The notes beneath the pieces were generated by a model. That model was not told the origin of the DNA. It did not search any database and saw only the letters and a list, made by a program, of their open reading frames with translations. Below are positions 22,931 through 26,074 of a stretch of 26,074 nt of DNA, piece after piece. Each line of letters starts with the position of its first letter. Within the stretch, counting starts at the first letter, position 1. The stretch is from CAZCBJ01 sp964496705 (GTDB taxonomy: Bacteria > Chloroflexota > Anaerolineae > Anaerolineales > Anaerolineaceae): NCBI GenBank assembly GCA_964496705.1, contig CAZCBJ010000028.1:1-26074 (forward strand), written 5' to 3'. Made by a program: the position numbers and the translations under genes.

Positions 22931-23017
22931 ATGGTCGAATGGGTCCTACTTAAAATCTTATCTGTCTTGCAGAGGACCAAGACGGGTGAATCCTTCTGCC
23001 GGGGAGGTTGTCATTGA
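22931..23017 (+). CDS. Possible 28-codon leader ORF upstream of radC
   Basis: An ATG opens a 28-residue frame (MVEWVLLKILSV then a basic/Cys-containing tail) that ends with TGA inside the TTGA where radC starts, a 1-nt-shifted stop/start overlap. It contains the radC ribosome-binding site. No Shine-Dalgarno sequence precedes the ATG, which is the main doubt. It could be a leader peptide that couples translation to radC, or a chance ORF. Confidence 0.35.
   Translation: MVEWVLLKILSVLQRTKTGESFCRGGCH
22942..23007 (+). promoter_or_regulatory. Candidate alternative hairpins in the radC leader
   Basis: Stem A pairs GGTCCT (22942-22947) with AGGACC (22973-22978). Stem B pairs GTCTTG (22964-22969) with CAAGAC (22978-22983). 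The two stems cannot form together. Stem C pairs CCTTC (22992-22996) with GGAGG (23003-23007), one G-U pair, and hides the radC ribosome-binding site. No experimental support; the stems are short. Confidence 0.35.
23001..23007 (+). promoter_or_regulatory. Ribosome-binding site that decides the radC start
   Basis: GGGGAGG lies 6 nt before the TTG at 23014 and directly against the in-frame TTG at 23008. Normal spacing therefore selects 23014. Confidence 0.7.
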
Positions 23018-23727
23018 AAGAAATCACGGGTAAAGAATCCACAGGAAGTTATCGCATTCAAGATATTGAAGAATCCGAAAGACCTCGTGAACGGCTCGAA
23101 CGGCAAGGAGCCGGCTCTTTGAACAACGCGGAGTTATTGGCTATTTTGCTGAGGGTGGGGCTGCCGGGGGAAAACGCTGTGCAAATTGGTCAACGTCTAT
23201 TATCGGACTTGGGAGGATTGTACGGTCTACATCAAGCACGCTTTGACGATATTTGCAATCAACGCGGGGTCGGAAAGGCGAAAGCAGCTCAGATCAAAGC
23301 GGCCATTGAATTGGGGAATCGACTGCGATTGGAAAAACCGGATGTACGTCCGAGCATTCATTCACCCCAGGACGCTGCCAATTTGGTGCAGTATGAAATG
23401 TCTGGGCTGAGCCAGGAACACCTGTGGGTGCTCAACCTTGACACCCGTAACCGGTGGATCAACACCGAGCGCCTTTACAAAGGCTCGTTGAATTCATCTT
23501 CGGTGCGCATCGCTGAAATATTCCGCTCAGCTATCCAACGCAGCGCCGCAGCAATCATCCTGGCACACAATCATCCCAGCGGCGATCCTGCGCCAAGTCC
23601 GGAGGATATTGCCTTGACCCGTTCGGTGGTTCAGGCCGGTAAATTATTAGATATCCCCTTGCTCGATCATCTGGTGATTGGACAGGGGCGTTTTGTGTCC
23701 ATGAAAGAGCGCAACCTGGGATTCTAA
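23014..23727 (+). CDS. radC: RadC / JAB1-MPN-type protein
   Basis: 237 aa from TTG 23014. An N-terminal helix-hairpin-helix region (about 22-105; LNNAELLAILLRVG, GVGKAKAAQIKAA) is followed by the RadC MPN/JAMM domain. That domain has E168 in RIAEIFRSA, and HNHPSGD (H185, H187) with PSPED (D198) as the metal site. RadC was named for a supposed DNA-repair role, later withdrawn; a role in natural transformation or in mobile-element processing has been reported for some members, so the function remains open. It is divergent from the parAB run and convergent with the YgiT-type gene. A leader of about 95 nt with an ORF and hairpins precedes it. Confidence 0.93.
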   Translation: MKEITGKESTGSYRIQDIEESERPRERLERQGAGSLNNAELLAILLRVGLPGENAVQIGQRLLSDLGGLYGLHQARFDDICNQRGVGKAKAAQIKAAIELGNRLRLEKPDVRPSIHSPQDAANLVQYEMSGLSQEHLWVLNLDTRNRWINTERLYKGSLNSSSVRIAEIFRSAIQRSAAAIILAHNHPSGDPAPSPEDIALTRSVVQAGKLLDIPLLDHLVIGQGRFVSMKERNLGF

Positions 23728-23731
23728 TTGA

Positions 23732-23753
23732 TCTCTGCACCAACTGGCGGAGA
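23732..23753. terminator. Weak hairpin between radC and the YgiT-type gene
   Basis: TCTCTGC pairs with GCGGAGA (one G-U), loop 8 nt, in the 33-bp convergent gap. No T-run follows on either strand, so it would be an incomplete terminator at best. Confidence 0.3.
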
Positions 23754-23760
23754 GGTTAAA

Positions 23761-24045
23761 TTATTCGGGCAAAATTGGGCGCTGATTTTTCGGCTGCCCG
23801 GGGAGCTGCGGTTTCCTCCGCTGAACGGCAGGTTTTCCTGCGTTTGGGCTCAACAGAAGGCTTAGTTGGTTCAACGCGTGGGAGTCATATTCGCATTTTC
23901 CGCATAAATCGCATACCCAGGCTGGAAAATCCGGCACGGTGATTAATTCATCGTCCAGCCAGGTGAAATATGTCAGGAATTGGCGGTGCATCTGCCCGGC
24001 TTGACATTCATTACAGGGGATGATTTGCTCTTCTGGATGATTCAC
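23761..24045 (-). CDS. YgiT-type zinc-finger protein
   Basis: 94 aa. It has a MqsA/YgiT N-terminal-type zinc finger with two CxxC pairs: C-N-E-C near residue 11-14 and C-D-L-C at about 45-48 (AWVCDLCGKCEYD). YgiT-type fingers are the antitoxin N domain of MqsR/MqsA, but the helix-turn-helix half of MqsA is absent here. The C terminus is only a Pro/Lys/Arg-rich tail. There is no toxin gene beside it, so antitoxin activity is unlikely. It starts at GTG 24045, overlapping the lepB stop (GTGA), which points to co-translation. The function is unknown. Confidence 0.8.
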   Translation of the reverse strand: MNHPEEQIIPCNECQAGQMHRQFLTYFTWLDDELITVPDFPAWVCDLCGKCEYDSHALNQLSLLLSPNAGKPAVQRRKPQLPGQPKNQRPILPE

Positions 24046-24641
24046 GGAACCTCAGAGGCTGCATTGACGATTATCGGTTGACTTAACCTTTTTAACTTGG
24101 TGAAAGGCCAATAAATCATTTCAGCTTTGCCCACCACATTGCCAAACGGTACAAATCCCCAACTGTGTGAATCGGATGATTGGTTGCGGTTATCGCCCAA
24201 CACAAATAGCGAATCCTCAGGTACCACCCATTCGCCCATATATTCAGGTTTGGCAGAAATATAGGGCTCATCCAGAGGGGTGCCGTTCACATTTACCGTC
24301 CCATCCTGCACGGTGATCAAATCCCCCGATAGTCCAATCACCCGCTTGATGTAATCCTCTTTTGGATTATTGGGAAAATGGAAAACGATAATATCGCCGC
24401 GTCTGATATCCCCCAGACGATAGGTAATTTTGTTGACCAACAAAAATTCTCCGGGGTACAGGGTGGGTTCCATGCTGATATTCTCTACCCTAACGCGCGC
24501 GACCACACTATCGATGAGAAAATACAAAACAATAGCAAGGATTACTGTCTGCAAAGTTTCGATGAAAAACTTCAGCAGTGATGTTTTTTCTTCTTGAACA
24601 TCCTGCATGCCTGGTAATTCTTGCGACCGAAAATTCTCCAA
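24042..24641 (-). CDS. lepB: Signal peptidase I
   Basis: Membrane serine protease that removes signal peptides from exported proteins, 199 aa from TTG 24641. One transmembrane helix (about 24-45). The Ser-Lys dyad is S56 in NISMEPTLYPG and K99 in DYIKRVIGLSGD. The C-terminal signature is LGDNRNQSSDSHSWGFV. The GGAGG 4 nt before the TTG supports this start; an in-frame GTG at 24680 lies inside a hairpin and upstream of the promoter, and the ATG at 24608 lacks a good ribosome site. The short single-helix form is the Gram-positive type. A -10 TATAAT and a hairpin lie upstream; the YgiT-type gene follows. Confidence 0.93.
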   Translation of the reverse strand: MENFRSQELPGMQDVQEEKTSLLKFFIETLQTVILAIVLYFLIDSVVARVRVENISMEPTLYPGEFLLVNKITYRLGDIRRGDIIVFHFPNNPKEDYIKRVIGLSGDLITVQDGTVNVNGTPLDEPYISAKPEYMGEWVVPEDSLFVLGDNRNQSSDSHSWGFVPFGNVVGKAEMIYWPFTKLKRLSQPIIVNAASEVP

Positions 24642-24645
24642 TTTT

Positions 24646-24650
24646 CCTCC
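24646..24650 (-). promoter_or_regulatory. Ribosome-binding site of lepB
   Basis: GGAGG on the minus strand, 4 nt before TTG 24641. It favours a TTG start over the in-frame GTG (24680) and ATG (24608). Confidence 0.6.
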
Positions 24651-24665
24651 GAAATTTATGCATTT

Positions 24666-24694
24666 ATTATAAATCTGCACTCAGCCACACACAA
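24666..24694 (-). promoter_or_regulatory. Promoter of lepB overlapping a hairpin
   Basis: Perfect TATAAT at 24666-24671 and a poor TTGTGT (3 of 6) -35 with a 17-nt spacer. The -35 lies in the loop of the inverted repeat at 24676-24705. Read-through from der is also possible. Confidence 0.5.
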
Positions 24695-24705
24695 GGCTGA
24701 GTGCA
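24676..24705. repeat. 11-bp perfect inverted repeat between der and lepB
   Basis: Arms TGCACTCAGCC and GGCTGAGTGCA, loop 8 nt, in the 76-bp gap. On the minus strand no real U-run follows (AGATTTATAAT), so a classical terminator for der is doubtful. It may be an operator or a processing hairpin. Confidence 0.75.
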
Positions 24706-24722
24706 ACATTTTAACGGTTTTC

Positions 24723-26074
24723 TTATTCGCGACGTGCTTTCAAAACCAGGCGGATGGGCGTTCCGATGAAGTTGTATTCTTGGCGCAATTTATTCTCCAA
24801 ATATCGCAGATAAGTAAAATGAGCCAGGGAGGGGTCGTTGACATAGATCAGGAAAGTGGGTGGGTCGCTGCGCACCTGGGTTGCGTAATACAGCTTAAAG
24901 CTGCGACCTGCCTGGGCTGGTGCAGGAAAAGCATCCTGCGCAGCTTGTAGAACCCGGTTGAGCTGGGATGTGGTCAGGCGCGCGAGCCGCTCTTCCTGCA
25001 CGCGCAGGGCCAGCGGCAGCACCTGCTCGATACGCTGACCAGTTTTAGCGGAGATAAATAGGATCGGCACATAGCTCATGAAATTTAATTCATGGCGAAT
25101 TTTTTTGGTGAATTCTTCCATGGTGAATGTATTCTTCTCGACCAAATCCCATTTGTTGACCAGCACTACCGTGCTTTTCCAGGCCTCCAGAATATATCCC
25201 GCGATGTGAGTGTCCTGGGCGGTGATCCCGCTTGTTGCGTCAATCATCAGGAGAGCCACATCGGCGCGTTCGATGGCTCGCATCGAACGGATGACGCTAT
25301 ATTTTTCCACGCCGGGTTTAACACTGCCCCGTTTTCGGATGCCAGCGGTGTCGATCAAGCAGATGTTCATCCCCTGGAATTCGATCAACGTGTCAATTGC
25401 GTCCCGGGTTGTCCCTGCAATGGGGCTTACAATGGCACGTTCTTCACCTGCCAACTGATTGAGCAGGCTCGATTTACCCGCATTTGGCTTTCCAACGATG
25501 GCAATTTTGATGGAGTCATCTTCATCCTCTTCCAATTCGGGTGGAAAGGATTGAACCAGGTCGTCCAGCAGATCGCCGGTGCCAAGACCATGAATGGCTG
25601 AAACCTGGTAAGGCTCGCCCAGTCCGAGCTCATAAAAATCCACCACCAGCTCTCTGCGCTGGCTGCTATCAGCTTTGTTGGCCACCAGGAAGATGGGCGG
25701 CCAAGGTTTTCCATCACGCTGGCGCTGGTTGCGGCGTAAAATTTCAGCCACCTCAACATCTGCCGGTGTTACCCCGCTGCTGGTATCCACCAGAAAAAGT
25801 ATGGCGTCTGCATCTTGAAGTGCGATTTCAGCCTGGTTGCGGATTTGTTGAATGTAATCCGCAGAATCAATGGAGAGAGGGGTTTTTCCGCCAATAGATG
25901 GATCAATCCCACCAGTGTCAACGATGTCAAACTGCCGCCCATTCCATTCGGCTGTGGCAAAGAGGCGGTCGCGAGTGGTTCCGGGAGTGTTGTCGACAAT
26001 CGCCAGTGGTTCACCAGCCAGGCGGTTAAACAAAGTGCTTTTGCCCACATTTGGGCGACCAACAATGACGACGA
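24723..26074 (-). CDS. der: Ribosome-assembly GTPase Der (EngA), 5' end cut by window end
   Basis: Essential double-GTPase that helps assemble the 50S ribosomal subunit. The reading frame is open to the window end: VVIVGRPNVGKST is complete, so only a few N-terminal residues are missing; the gtg at 26048 is an internal valine. GTPase domain 1 has PNVGKST, PGTTRD, DTGG and NKAD. GTPase domain 2 has GKPNAGKSS, AGTTRDAID, DTAGIRKRG and NKWD. A C-terminal KH-like domain with LNRVLQAAQDAFPAP and FLIYVNDPSLAHFTYLRYLEN closes the protein. About 450 aa, the normal size. All G-motifs are intact. The gene is upstream of lepB on the same strand. Confidence 0.96.
   Translation of the reverse strand, partial: VVIVGRPNVGKSTLFNRLAGEPLAIVDNTPGTTRDRLFATAEWNGRQFDIVDTGGIDPSIGGKTPLSIDSADYIQQIRNQAEIALQDADAILFLVDTSSGVTPADVEVAEILRRNQRQRDGKPWPPIFLVANKADSSQRRELVVDFYELGLGEPYQVSAIHGLGTGDLLDDLVQSFPPELEEDEDDSIKIAIVGKPNAGKSSLLNQLAGEERAIVSPIAGTTRDAIDTLIEFQGMNICLIDTAGIRKRGSVKPGVEKYSVIRSMRAIERADVALLMIDATSGITAQDTHIAGYILEAWKSTVVLVNKWDLVEKNTFTMEEFTKKIRHELNFMSYVPILFISAKTGQRIEQVLPLALRVQEERLARLTTSQLNRVLQAAQDAFPAPAQAGRSFKLYYATQVRSDPPTFLIYVNDPSLAHFTYLRYLENKLRQEYNFIGTPIRLVLKARRE

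Noticed and set aside
25092..25601. 169-aa plus-strand open frame
   Set aside because: Antisense to der, which shows all GTPase motifs in the minus frame.

Overview
This 26 kb window is dense, chromosomal-type bacterial DNA with no tRNA, rRNA, insertion sequence, phage gene or CRISPR array that I can see. The longest gap between genes is about 165 bp. The gene mix suggests an uncultured or environmental Chloroflexota, probably Anaerolineae. Pointers are a Thr/Pro-linker LysM protein with a cytoplasmic zinc ribbon, many HisKA kinases, an orphan CpaF-type ATPase, a PduO adenosyltransferase and a wall-type L,D-transpeptidase. That assignment is inference from gene style, not a phylogenetic result.

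Layout. (1) 1-970: the end of a thioredoxin reductase gene (+), closed by a perfect 11-bp bidirectional terminator. (2) 970-3395: a divergent pair, the zinc-ribbon/LysM membrane protein (-) and hemW (+). (3) 3392-7518: a minus-strand run of PHP phosphoesterase, YbaK-type deacylase, RtcB RNA ligase and a Tat-type L,D-transpeptidase. The last gene shares its TTAA stop with convergent hemW. (4) 7584-10762 (+): secG, a membrane-anchored family-5 solute-binding protein, an unknown protein and a PduO-type cobalamin adenosyltransferase. (5) 10787-22848 (-): fourteen same-strand genes with gaps of about 30 bp or less. In transcription order they are a zinc-ribbon membrane protein, PfkB kinase, ParA, ParB, amidohydrolase, histidine kinase, GAF histidine kinase, OmpR regulator, a 98-aa unknown, CpaF ATPase, a double-XRE regulator, a TPR protein, a GNAT protein and a DsbA-like oxidoreductase. 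(6) 23014-23727 (+): radC. (7) 23761-26074 (-): der (cut by the window end), lepB and a YgiT-type zinc-finger protein.

How the genes fit together. The 12-kb block couples chromosome segregation (ParA/ParB) to a two-kinase, one-regulator signalling unit and an orphan secretion/pilus ATPase. The first kinase carries two short repeats like those at the N terminus of PilB/GspE/MshE ATPases, which makes a link to the CpaF motor plausible. RtcB and YbaK are RNA-repair and translation-quality functions. SecG, LepB, the DsbA-like protein and TrxB belong to export and thiol handling. Der acts in ribosome assembly.

The most unusual non-coding structure is the intergenic region before radC. Two divergent extended -10 promoters sit at equal distance from a perfect 13-bp palindrome that occupies both -35 positions. 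The radC transcript then carries a 28-codon leader ORF whose stop overlaps the radC start, with alternative hairpins inside it. A second pattern is extended -10 elements placed 6-7 nt before the start codon of several genes (rtcB, the L,D-transpeptidase and possibly hemW), which suggests leaderless transcripts.
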